From contig JBKJVF010000054.1 of the NCBI GenBank assembly GCA_046589965.1, forward strand, positions 1 through 14,573: a DNA stretch of 14,573 bases, read 5' to 3'. The DNA is from JAJNPS01 sp046589965 (GTDB taxonomy: Bacteria; Pseudomonadota; Alphaproteobacteria; Rhodobacterales; Rhodobacteraceae). The position numbers were made by a program, and so were the translations under genes. Below are positions 1 to 6,342 of the stretch, piece by piece. Numbering within the stretch: the first letter of the stretch is position 1; the number at the start of each line of letters is the position of its first letter. The notes beneath the pieces are model-generated. The model was not told where the DNA came from. It was given only the letters and a program-made list of their open reading frames with translations, and made no database searches.

Positions 1-1
1 C

Positions 2-163
2 CTTGCAACGGCCATCGCGGATCTGGCCCGCACCCCCTCGGACCGACTGGCCGAAATGGGACGCTCTGCCCGGGCCCGCGTCCTTGCACGCCACGACATC
101 GATACCGAGGCGGCCAAACTTGCGGCCTTGTTCGCAACCCTCGACGCCCGCGTCAGTCCCTAA
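2..163 (+). CDS. Glycosyltransferase, C-terminal fragment (probably GT4 family)
   Basis: Only the last 53 codons lie in the window; the 5' part is beyond the left edge. The reading frame starting at base 2 ends in TAA at 161-163. The fragment is an alanine- and arginine-rich amphipathic helix containing LAEMGRSARARVLARHDI followed by EAAKLAALF. This is the usual C-terminal helix of GT4 (glycosyl transferases group 1) enzymes, where it packs back on the N-terminal Rossmann domain. The donor-binding E-x7-E region is not in the window, so substrate and exact family cannot be read. Its last 11 bases overlap the 3' end of the opposing hydrolase gene. A role in polysaccharide or glycolipid synthesis is inferred. 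Any other protein with such a helical tail cannot be fully excluded. Confidence 0.6.
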   Translation, partial: LATAIADLARTPSDRLAEMGRSARARVLARHDIDTEAAKLAALFATLDARVSP

Positions 164-794
164 GCCAGGATTGCAGGGCCGCAAGATCGGCAGGCATCAC
201 CCGATGCCCGGCACCGGGATAGATGGTGGCATCGACCCGGGCCCCGATGCCTTGCAGTGCAGTCACGCTTTGCCTGACCCGCAACAAGGGAATATGCGGG
301 TCCTGCTCATGCACCGATATCCAGACGCGCGCGCCATCCCGGCGGCCTGTATAGGCAAACGCCTTGGGGGAATGACCATAAAGCGCATCGTCCGGGACCC
401 CGCGAAGATCATCGGTCCCAAGCAGACCACCTGAAAACGCCAGAACCCCGGCAAGACCAGCGCCGGCTCGCGCGAATGTCTCTAGCGCCAGACACGCGCC
501 CTGGCTGAACCCGCCCAGCCAGATGCGGTCGCGGGACAACCCTTGGGCCTCAAGCGTCGCAACCCCTTGGGACATCGCGGCAATTGCCTGCCCTGCAAAA
601 GGGGCGATGTCGGCCGCAGGGGCAAGAAAAGAGGTTGGCCACCAGCTTTGTCCCGGGGCCTCGGGTGCGACGGCCGCGACATCCGACAGCCCAGCGGCCG
701 CGATCAGACCCAGAATGTCCCGCGCCGTGCCACCGCGCCCATGCGCCAGCACAATCCCCGCCTTTGCGCCGGTCTGTGGGCCAACATGCTCCAT
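153..794 (-). CDS. Alpha/beta hydrolase, phospholipase/carboxylesterase family (MhqD-like)
   Basis: 213-residue serine hydrolase of the phospholipase/carboxylesterase (acyl-protein thioesterase-like) family, close to the normal family length of about 200-220. Visible catalytic features are the oxyanion segment LAHGRGG near residue 18, the nucleophile elbow GGFSQG (Ser97), the acid in HEQDPH (Asp165) and the histidine in GAGHR (His197). There is no signal peptide, so it is cytoplasmic. The ATG at 794 shares one base with the upstream dioxygenase stop (TGATG). An in-frame GTG one codon earlier (797) is an equal alternative, and the gene lacks its own Shine-Dalgarno sequence, so it is probably translationally coupled. 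In Bacillus, mhqE (dioxygenase) and mhqD (hydrolase of this family) form the same pair and protect against quinones. A similar role here, hydrolysing a ring-cleavage or thiol-adduct product, is inference. General esterase activity is the safe call. Confidence 0.88.
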   Translation of the reverse strand: MEHVGPQTGAKAGIVLAHGRGGTARDILGLIAAAGLSDVAAVAPEAPGQSWWPTSFLAPAADIAPFAGQAIAAMSQGVATLEAQGLSRDRIWLGGFSQGACLALETFARAGAGLAGVLAFSGGLLGTDDLRGVPDDALYGHSPKAFAYTGRRDGARVWISVHEQDPHIPLLRVRQSVTALQGIGARVDATIYPGAGHRVMPADLAALQSWLRD

Positions 795-1705
795 CACGAT
801 GCGACCAGCGGCGGCAGTGTCGCCTCAATCCGCGCCCGCATCGGTTCATATTGGGGTGGCAACATCAGCCTCTGGCCCAGCGCATCGGCAGGCTCATCGA
901 CCGCAAAGCCCGGCGGATCGGTGGCGATTTCAAAAAGCACGCCCCCTGGCTCGCGAAAGTAGATCGCATTGAAATACTGCCGGTCGATCACCTCGGTCGT
1001 GCGGTGACCCGCCGTCGCAAGCCGGTCCTGCCAGGAAAGCTGAGCCTCTTGTGTCGTGGCACGAAAAGCTACGTGATGAATGGTGCCCGCGCCTGAACGG
1101 CCCTGAACGGGCGCATCATGGCGCACAAGATCGACGATATTACCGCGCGCCTGACCGGGCGCCTGCAACCGTAGCCGGGTGACAGGACCCACGCGTTCTT
1201 CGCCCAGCGCCACATAGCCAAACACATCCGTCAATAGCCGTGCCGTCCGGTCGGTATCCCGTTGCCACAACGTGACCGAATGGAACGCGTGCCCATCCGC
1301 AGGCCCATCCGTCTCCACCAGTTCGACAGTCCCGCCATCGGGATCGTGCAGCGACAGCACGCGGGAACCAAACCGCATTTCCAGCGCATCGCGGTGCTGC
1401 GCCAGCGCTCCTAGGCGCGCCTCCGCGGCTGCAAAGTGGTCTTTGTCAAGCGCGTAGGCAAAGGCCGATGCCATCCCCGGACCCGCCCGCCCCGGTCCCG
1501 CATTCACGAACGGAAAAAAGGTCAGGATGGTCCCGGGATTGCCGGCCGCGTCTCCATAGTACAGATGATAGGTGCCCGGATCGTCAAAGTTGACGGTCTT
1601 CTTGATCAGGTGCTGACCCACCACGCCGTGGTAGAAATCCACATTCGCCTGCGGTGCGGCGCAGATCGCCGTGACATGGTGCAGGCCTGGAATATGCGTG
1701 TCCAT
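794..1705 (-). CDS. Ring-cleaving dioxygenase, VOC/glyoxalase fold (MhqE/MhqO/PcpA-like)
   Basis: 303-residue Fe(II) extradiol-type dioxygenase built from two vicinal-oxygen-chelate modules: about residues 5-140, opening with GLHHVTAI, and 140-300, opening with FHSVTLW. The metal ligands expected for the PcpA/LinE/MhqO group are all present: His10 in GLHHVTA, His221 in TIHHVAF and Glu269 in GGVLFEIATD. The family cleaves hydroquinone-type rings between a hydroxylated and a substituted carbon. The first ATG (1708) sits only 3 bases from the AAAGGA ribosome site (1712-1717), while the second (1705) has a spacing of 6, so 1705 is chosen; they differ by one residue. The gene is the first of a two-gene unit with the hydrolase. 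No MarR/MhqR-type regulator lies nearby. Family is certain. The physiological substrate (quinone detoxification rather than aromatic catabolism) is inferred from the gene pair and the absence of other catabolic genes. Confidence 0.9.
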   Translation of the reverse strand: MDTHIPGLHHVTAICAAPQANVDFYHGVVGQHLIKKTVNFDDPGTYHLYYGDAAGNPGTILTFFPFVNAGPGRAGPGMASAFAYALDKDHFAAAEARLGALAQHRDALEMRFGSRVLSLHDPDGGTVELVETDGPADGHAFHSVTLWQRDTDRTARLLTDVFGYVALGEERVGPVTRLRLQAPGQARGNIVDLVRHDAPVQGRSGAGTIHHVAFRATTQEAQLSWQDRLATAGHRTTEVIDRQYFNAIYFREPGGVLFEIATDPPGFAVDEPADALGQRLMLPPQYEPMRARIEATLPPLVAS

Positions 1706-1790
1706 CATTCATCCTTTGCGCTTGGTCCACGGCATCGCGCCCGAACGTGCTTGCGTCGGAGATAGGCTGTGCAATCGCCGATAACATCCA

Positions 1791-1820
1791 CAAAAACCGC
1801 GCCATTTCTGTGCAGGCGCG
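1791..1820 (-). terminator. Probable intrinsic terminator after the glycosyltransferase operon
   Basis: Read on the minus strand, ten bases after the glycosyltransferase stop codon, CGCGCC (1820-1815) and GGCGCG (1803-1798) form a perfect 6-bp GC stem around an 11-base loop. They are followed by G and a run of five T (1796-1792). Position, stem and T-run fit a Rho-independent terminator separating the polysaccharide operon from the dioxygenase/hydrolase unit. The stem is short and the T-run modest, so efficiency is uncertain. Confidence 0.6.
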
Positions 1821-1829
1821 CACAGACAA

Positions 1830-2663
1830 CTAACGACCTCTGGTAAAGGACGCCCCACCGCGCTTGAACCGCACACCAAGTGAAACCGCCGCATAGGTTG
1901 TGAACCCAACGGGATCAGCCAGCGCCAGCCGCACCAGCTGTCCAGCCCCCAGCGGCGCCTTGCCTTCGCGGTTGCGCAGACCGGGATACAAGCTTTCCAG
2001 TTCGCGCACCCCGGCATCCTGACGCCGCCTGACCCGCACCAGTGCGCCAAAGCCTTCGATCATCGGCCAGTCATAGCGTGCAGGCACCTGCACCCGTTCT
2101 GTCGGCTCAAACTGCAGACGCACAAAGGTGTCGTCCGAGATGATCGCGGGAAATGCGTCCCAGCGCGCCCGGCCCGCCGCATTGACCGCAAAAAGGCCAT
2201 AGCCGGGGGCGACACTTTTGGCAAAAGGCAGCCGCGACCAGAACCGGCCATAGGCACGCGTCACCGCACTTTGCGCAGCCGGGATCACCGGGGTGGCCCC
2301 GACATAAATGGGCGCATCTGTCGCCAAGGCCGCCGCGACCTGCGCCATGACATCCGCAGTCACGACGATGTCCGCATCCAGATAGACCCGCAGGTCCCCT
2401 CGCGCCACCTTGTCACCTGCATTCAGCGCGCCGGGCTTTGACCCCTGCGCAAGGTCCAGCACGACCAGACTCCATCCGGCCTTTTCGGCAAGCTTCTGCT
2501 GGGCGCGGGCCACATCGGCCGTTCTGTCTCCGCACCCGTTGGCCACAACGACAGCCTCGACCGGCATGCCGACGGGCGTCGACTGAAAGAGTGCCTGCAG
2601 ACAGCGGTCGATATAGCGTTCCTCGTTTGACGCGGGAATAAGGACGCTCAGCAATCGCCACAT
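1830..2663 (-). CDS. Glycosyltransferase family 2
   Basis: 277-residue GT-A fold glycosyltransferase. The N-terminus LSVLIPASNEE begins the nucleotide-sugar domain. VVANGCGDRTAD (about 39-50) is the usual GT2 loop, YLDADIV supplies the DxD metal/nucleotide-binding pair (Asp96, Asp98), and SDDTFVRLQF (Asp177/Asp178) is at the place of the catalytic-base motif. An arginine-rich segment VRVRRRQ near 209-215 stands where processive enzymes carry Q/RxxRW, but it is not that motif. No transmembrane helix is evident, so it is likely a soluble or peripheral cytoplasmic enzyme adding a single sugar. The start at 2663 is chosen because homology to GT2 begins at once there. It overlaps the preceding gene by 16 bases, and the Shine-Dalgarno sequence is weak, suggesting coupling. 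The frame stays open upstream to 2732, but that extension does not look like a GT2 N-terminus. Donor and acceptor are unknown. Confidence 0.88.
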   Translation of the reverse strand: MWRLLSVLIPASNEERYIDRCLQALFQSTPVGMPVEAVVVANGCGDRTADVARAQQKLAEKAGWSLVVLDLAQGSKPGALNAGDKVARGDLRVYLDADIVVTADVMAQVAAALATDAPIYVGATPVIPAAQSAVTRAYGRFWSRLPFAKSVAPGYGLFAVNAAGRARWDAFPAIISDDTFVRLQFEPTERVQVPARYDWPMIEGFGALVRVRRRQDAGVRELESLYPGLRNREGKAPLGAGQLVRLALADPVGFTTYAAVSLGVRFKRGGASFTRGR

Positions 2664-5200
2664 CCGGTTGCAAGCGCGTCCCAACGCGGATTGGTGTCCC
2701 CCAGATGCCGCATTGCCCCCCAGCTGCCCCATTTGGACGGCGCGCCAATATCGACATAATGGTTGAACGGTGCATCCGTGACATCGGCCCAGGCCTTCAG
2801 CAAGTCCTGGTACAGCACACCCATGTCGGACGAATAGTTCAGTACGGCAAAAAACTCAGTCAATTCTTCATCGTCCAGGGCCTCACCCAACGCCACCACA
2901 TGTGTCCCGCCCTCGTACATCGCCAGTGTCAGCCCATAATCTTTGGCAACCTGCGCTTGATAGCGAAAACTATCCCGCCCACTTGTGACCAGGGTATCTT
3001 CCGTATCGCCGGTCACGCTGCCATCGCGCAATTCGGTGGCGGCCTTCTGGATCGCGAGGTCGAACTTGTGTTCGGCGACATATGCGGCCGCGGCTTCCGT
3101 CTCAAGACCCTGGTCGACGGCGGCCTTTTCGGCGGCAGCGCGGCTTTCTTCGATCCAGCCGCGTACGACCGCCACTTTGTCCTCTTTCCCAAGATTTCCA
3201 GAGAAATACCCCGCGATCACATAGGCATCAAAGCTTTTGGCGGGCGCGGGCAAACCCTCTCCCATTACCAGCGGTGCAGACAGGATTTGCTGCTCCAGGC
3301 CTTGATAGCCGGTCTGGGTTGAAATCACCCGGACCAGCCTGGCTTCTGCCTCGGCCCCAAACACCTCGGTCCAAATCGCTGAGACCTCACTGGCACGCAG
3401 CGCATAGAACTGGACCCAGGCATATTGTTCGCCCCAGCGTTTCTTGCCCTGTTCCTCGGCCCAGTTGCCTTGCGAAAACTGCCAATTCCAGACTTCGTTG
3501 GAATATTCTGCCCAAACCTGCAGATCAGGTTCAAGCCCGTCGCGGACCGTCTGTGCGAATTGCCGGACATAGTCGTCGTCAGCAAGATGCGGCAAGGTGA
3601 ACCAGGGGTCAGCGTCCAATTCATTGGCCAGCGCGATCATCACTTCCACCGGGACGCCGTTGGCGGCCCAAGTGACATCATCCGGGCTCGGCCGATCCTC
3701 CCAACGCGTCTGGGTGGAGTTGTTCGTTGCCATCCAGTCCATGAAGCGCACGCCCTGAACGCCGCGCAGGCGCGCAAGCCAGTCGAGGTTGAAGACCTCT
3801 CCGGCATCGAACGCGGCCAGCCGGTCTTCGCGCACGATGGTAATGTTGCGGATGGGGTCGGTCGGATTGATCGCCTCGATCGTCACCATGACAAAACCCG
3901 GCCCGGGTTCGTAATCAAACAGCACACGGCCTGGCTCTGACGCGACCTCGCGCGCAATACCTTCGACCTTCAGGCTGCCTTGCCCTTGATAGCGCAGCAC
4001 ATATCGCCCACGGACGCCTTTGCTGTCGCCGCTAAGATCGGTCAGCACAAGCGTCGACAAGGCGGTCACGTCCGACGGAATACTGGTCGGCCAGCCGTTC
4101 GCGTCAAAGATGCCCCTGCGTTCCAGATCGTCAAAGTTGCGGCCTCCCCATTCTCCCGGCAGATGACCGAACCAGGGGCGCGACGTCTTCATCAGGTCCA
4201 GAAACGGAATTTGCGGGGACCAGTCGGCCACACCGGCAAGGCCCAGAACCAAGGCAGGATTGCTGACTGCCGGCAGATCGATCACGTCCGGAATCGGACC
4301 GGGCGGCAAGTCCTGGTCTGCTGTCGCAGCCGACGTGACTGGCTGCACTGCGGGCACCACCGTTTCGGCAATTTGCAAAGGTGGAAGGCCGTCAAATTCC
4401 TGCACCTCGTCCCACGCGATCTGCTGAAATATTACGGCCTGCTCATCTGACAACACCCAGTCCCGTGACGGCCAGGTGCGCAAGATCCGCGCAGGCAGAC
4501 CTTCGGGCGACTTGCCGGTCAACACGGCCAGATGAACCATTGCAACAAAATAGGAACCGCGCCCGTTGGTAGCGACATCGTCCTTGAACAGGTCACGAAT
4601 GTCCGAAATGCCAGGCACTTTGCCGTCTGCTATCTCATCGGCGAGCCGCCCCATCGCCTGCCCGGCCGGGATCATCTCGATCTGCCCACCGCTCAAGGGA
4701 TCGGCGCTCGCCTTGGTCGCGACGGCCCGCCATATATCACGGTCCAGATCAATCCGTTCGCGCCAGGGAACATCTGACCCAGCATCAGACTCAAGGTCGA
4801 CTGCGATGCCCGACTGTAGACTGTGCCAAGTTTCGGTATAAAAAACCCGGGCATCCGGATTGGCTGCACGCGCAACGGCTGCATAATCTGCCACAGCTTC
4901 CGCCGGTTTGTGCCAAGCGACAATCGTCGACAACGGCAGTCCCTCGGACAATACCAACGCCCGTGTCTCGCCCTTTTGGAGCTCGCTCAACGCCTCGACC
5001 TCCGGGGGGGTTGCGTCAAGATTGACAGAAGACTGGTTAACCAGGTTGTACCCGAGTGGCGCTCCGCCAATGGTGTCAATCGCCGCCGAAACCGATCCGC
5101 CCATCTGGTTGAGGCCCGCTTCGACAAGTCGGGCGACATCGCGATCCATCCGCCCGTCCCCGACGAAAATGATCTCGGCAAGCGCCAGGAACAGCGACAT
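2648..5200 (-). CDS. Degenerate SGNH domain fused to a clan GH-A-like glycosidase domain
   Basis: 850 residues. Residues 1-275 align with the neighbouring SGNH hydrolase (shared NPDARVF-ETWH near 114-126, GKSP-GLP near 229-236), but the nucleophile block GHS is GDG (14-16) and the block V histidine is Ala210, so this copy should be inactive. Residues 276-320 are a Pro/Ala-rich linker. Residues 320-470 (RPWFGHLPGEWGG, then strand-rich sequence) look like a sandwich module. From about 475 onward there is a barrel-like region with EYSNEVWNW (Asn578-Glu579, the Asn-Glu acid/base pair of clan GH-A) and MYEGGTH (Glu773, candidate nucleophile), split by a helical, Ala/Glu-rich insert at about 690-735. 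From memory, similar C-terminal regions occur in large RTX calcium-binding proteins of Rhodobacteraceae that are uncharacterised; no RTX repeats are present here. There is no convincing signal peptide. An AGGGGG ribosome site (5211-5206) supports this start. Substrate unknown. Confidence 0.8.
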   Translation of the reverse strand: MSLFLALAEIIFVGDGRMDRDVARLVEAGLNQMGGSVSAAIDTIGGAPLGYNLVNQSSVNLDATPPEVEALSELQKGETRALVLSEGLPLSTIVAWHKPAEAVADYAAVARAANPDARVFYTETWHSLQSGIAVDLESDAGSDVPWRERIDLDRDIWRAVATKASADPLSGGQIEMIPAGQAMGRLADEIADGKVPGISDIRDLFKDDVATNGRGSYFVAMVHLAVLTGKSPEGLPARILRTWPSRDWVLSDEQAVIFQQIAWDEVQEFDGLPPLQIAETVVPAVQPVTSAATADQDLPPGPIPDVIDLPAVSNPALVLGLAGVADWSPQIPFLDLMKTSRPWFGHLPGEWGGRNFDDLERRGIFDANGWPTSIPSDVTALSTLVLTDLSGDSKGVRGRYVLRYQGQGSLKVEGIAREVASEPGRVLFDYEPGPGFVMVTIEAINPTDPIRNITIVREDRLAAFDAGEVFNLDWLARLRGVQGVRFMDWMATNNSTQTRWEDRPSPDDVTWAANGVPVEVMIALANELDADPWFTLPHLADDDYVRQFAQTVRDGLEPDLQVWAEYSNEVWNWQFSQGNWAEEQGKKRWGEQYAWVQFYALRASEVSAIWTEVFGAEAEARLVRVISTQTGYQGLEQQILSAPLVMGEGLPAPAKSFDAYVIAGYFSGNLGKEDKVAVVRGWIEESRAAAEKAAVDQGLETEAAAAYVAEHKFDLAIQKAATELRDGSVTGDTEDTLVTSGRDSFRYQAQVAKDYGLTLAMYEGGTHVVALGEALDDEELTEFFAVLNYSSDMGVLYQDLLKAWADVTDAPFNHYVDIGAPSKWGSWGAMRHLGDTNPRWDALATGCGDC

Positions 5201-5205
5201 TTTGG

Positions 5206-5211
5206 CCCCCT
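5206..5211 (-). promoter_or_regulatory. Ribosome binding site overlapping the upstream amber stop
   Basis: AGGGGG on the minus strand, 5 bases before the ATG at 5200. Its A and first G are the last two bases of the TAG that ends the SGNH hydrolase gene (5212-5210). It fixes the start of the 850-residue protein at a position without a signal peptide and implies that ribosomes ending the first gene can restart on the second. Confidence 0.6.
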
Positions 5212-6157
5212 AACCCGCGGGCTGCGGGGTGACTCCGCTCGGACCATAACCTGTGACGATCCGCCAGACTATCTCTTGCATGGCGCGGGCCGCCTCGGGC
5301 GACGGGGCCCGCGCAGGCGTGCCATCCGCGCGCAGCAGCGCATGCGGCAGACCAACCGGAGATTTGCCGTAAAGCACTGCATAATGCGTCAGCGCAATAA
5401 GGTAGGCGCCCAGGTCGTTTGGATGGATCGTATCCTGTGTGCCATCTTCGCGGATCGCGAACAAATCCTCGCGACGGGTCAACCCTGGAACCCGACCCGC
5501 CTCGATCTCTCGTGCGACGGCCGCCATGACCTGTCCGCCGGGCACCACATAGACTGTCCCAACCCCGTCGTGGGCCATCGCCTGTCGCAGGATGGTCCCT
5601 TCCCAGTAAATCCCAAGGTCGGTGTCGATCCGCTCCAGCCAGCCAGCCTGGTCATCCAGATTGTGCCAGGTCTCATAAAGAAATACGCGGGCATCGGGGT
5701 TTGCGTTGCGTGCCAGTCTTGCCCAGCGAGCCAGATATTCGCCGCTGTCGAAATACGCGATGGCATCCTTGATTTCGACCATTTCGGTCACGACCAGCGC
5801 GTCGAACCGGCCTGTCATCAGGGCCTGCTCAGCAGCTTCAAACCACGGATGCGCGTTCTCTTCCTTGAATCCAGGGACGTCACCGTCCCAATGACTTTTC
5901 ATCGTGGCACCCCAGCCCAACTGGCTGGCATAGTCATGATCCGGTACCAATTGCGCCAGCATCGCGGGCATGTCCCGGCCGACCAGGCTATGGCCAAGAT
6001 GATAGACCGTCAGCGGCCCTTCGACCGGCGCCAAGGGAGAGGCGTAGGCCGCCGCAAAGGCCTCGTCCGACAAGGTGGCTGGCGGGGCGAGGTATGCGGC
6101 TGACGCCCCAACCGCCGCGACAATCGCCAAACTTGCTGCTATCAGCTTGATCCGCAC
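5210..6157 (-). CDS. Secreted SGNH/GDSL-like hydrolase
   Basis: 315 residues from the chosen GTG start. Residues 1-22 (MRIKLIAASLAIVAAVGASA and on) form a typical signal peptide or anchor. The mature part has an SGNH layout: VYHLGHSL with candidate nucleophile Ser57 (block I), Gly-rich QLGWGA near 79-84 (block II), and QDTIHPND with Asp242 and His245 (block V). A clear GxND block III is not seen. Such enzymes remove or transfer O-acetyl groups or hydrolyse esters, often on polysaccharides; that fits the glycosyltransferase and glycosidase-like partner downstream. Start choice: GTG 6157 has GAGG at 6164-6167 with 6-base spacing and gives a clean signal peptide. An ATG at 6193 has AGAAGG directly abutting it with no spacer, and a GTG at 6214 or TTG at 6226 are also possible, adding an arginine-rich N-terminal tail. 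The gene is first in its operon, and its TAG stop is in the same frame as the next ORF. Substrate unknown. Confidence 0.82.
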   Translation of the reverse strand: MRIKLIAASLAIVAAVGASAAYLAPPATLSDEAFAAAYASPLAPVEGPLTVYHLGHSLVGRDMPAMLAQLVPDHDYASQLGWGATMKSHWDGDVPGFKEENAHPWFEAAEQALMTGRFDALVVTEMVEIKDAIAYFDSGEYLARWARLARNANPDARVFLYETWHNLDDQAGWLERIDTDLGIYWEGTILRQAMAHDGVGTVYVVPGGQVMAAVAREIEAGRVPGLTRREDLFAIREDGTQDTIHPNDLGAYLIALTHYAVLYGKSPVGLPHALLRADGTPARAPSPEAARAMQEIVWRIVTGYGPSGVTPQPAG

Positions 6158-6342
6158 ATCACACCTCAACCATTTCAACAGCGATCTAGGCATCCTTCTG
6201 CCCGTCGCAAACACCTTCACCTTCAAATATCGCGTCGTGACAAGCCCGTCTCGAAAGAATCAGATAGTCCTTTTCAGTCACCTACATTATGGCACGAAAT
6301 CCTGCGGAATGCCCGCGCCAACAGATTTGTGAGTGACACCGA
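6158..6342. other. Divergent intergenic region
   Basis: About 185 bases separate the leftward SGNH operon from the rightward saccharopine dehydrogenase genes and must hold both promoters. It is locally AT-richer around 6220-6300. A CATAAT hexamer on the minus strand (6291-6286) could be a -10 element for the SGNH operon, but no matching -35 lies 16-18 bases away. Nothing convincing was found for the plus strand. If the SGNH gene really starts at 6193 or 6226, the gap shrinks to 149 or 116 bases. Confidence 0.45.

Noticed and set aside
3..434. Plus-strand open frame of 143 codons at the left edge
   Set aside because: It runs out of frame with the glycosyltransferase tail and then antisense to the hydrolase; low-complexity Pro/Arg composition and no motif.
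2664..2732. N-terminal extension of the GT2 gene to 2732
   Set aside because: The extra 23 residues lie entirely within the preceding gene and the GT2 fold begins right after Met at 2663.
4823..6103. Long plus-strand open frame of 426 codons opposite the SGNH genes
   Set aside because: It is antisense to two well-supported genes, spans their junction, is rich in Arg/Gln/His/Pro as expected for the reverse of GC-rich coding DNA, and shows no recognisable domain.
6157..6226. Longer SGNH hydrolase starting at TTG 6226, GTG 6214 or ATG 6193
   Set aside because: The ATG has AGAAGG directly abutting it without a spacer and the longer forms put a charged tail before the signal peptide. GTG 6214 does have GAAGG at a 5-base spacing, so it is not impossible, only less likely than GTG 6157 with GAGG.
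6286..6291. CATAAT on the minus strand as a -10 element for the SGNH operon
   Set aside because: No acceptable -35 at the right spacing (the position reads GGGCAT), so it is mentioned only as a weak possibility.
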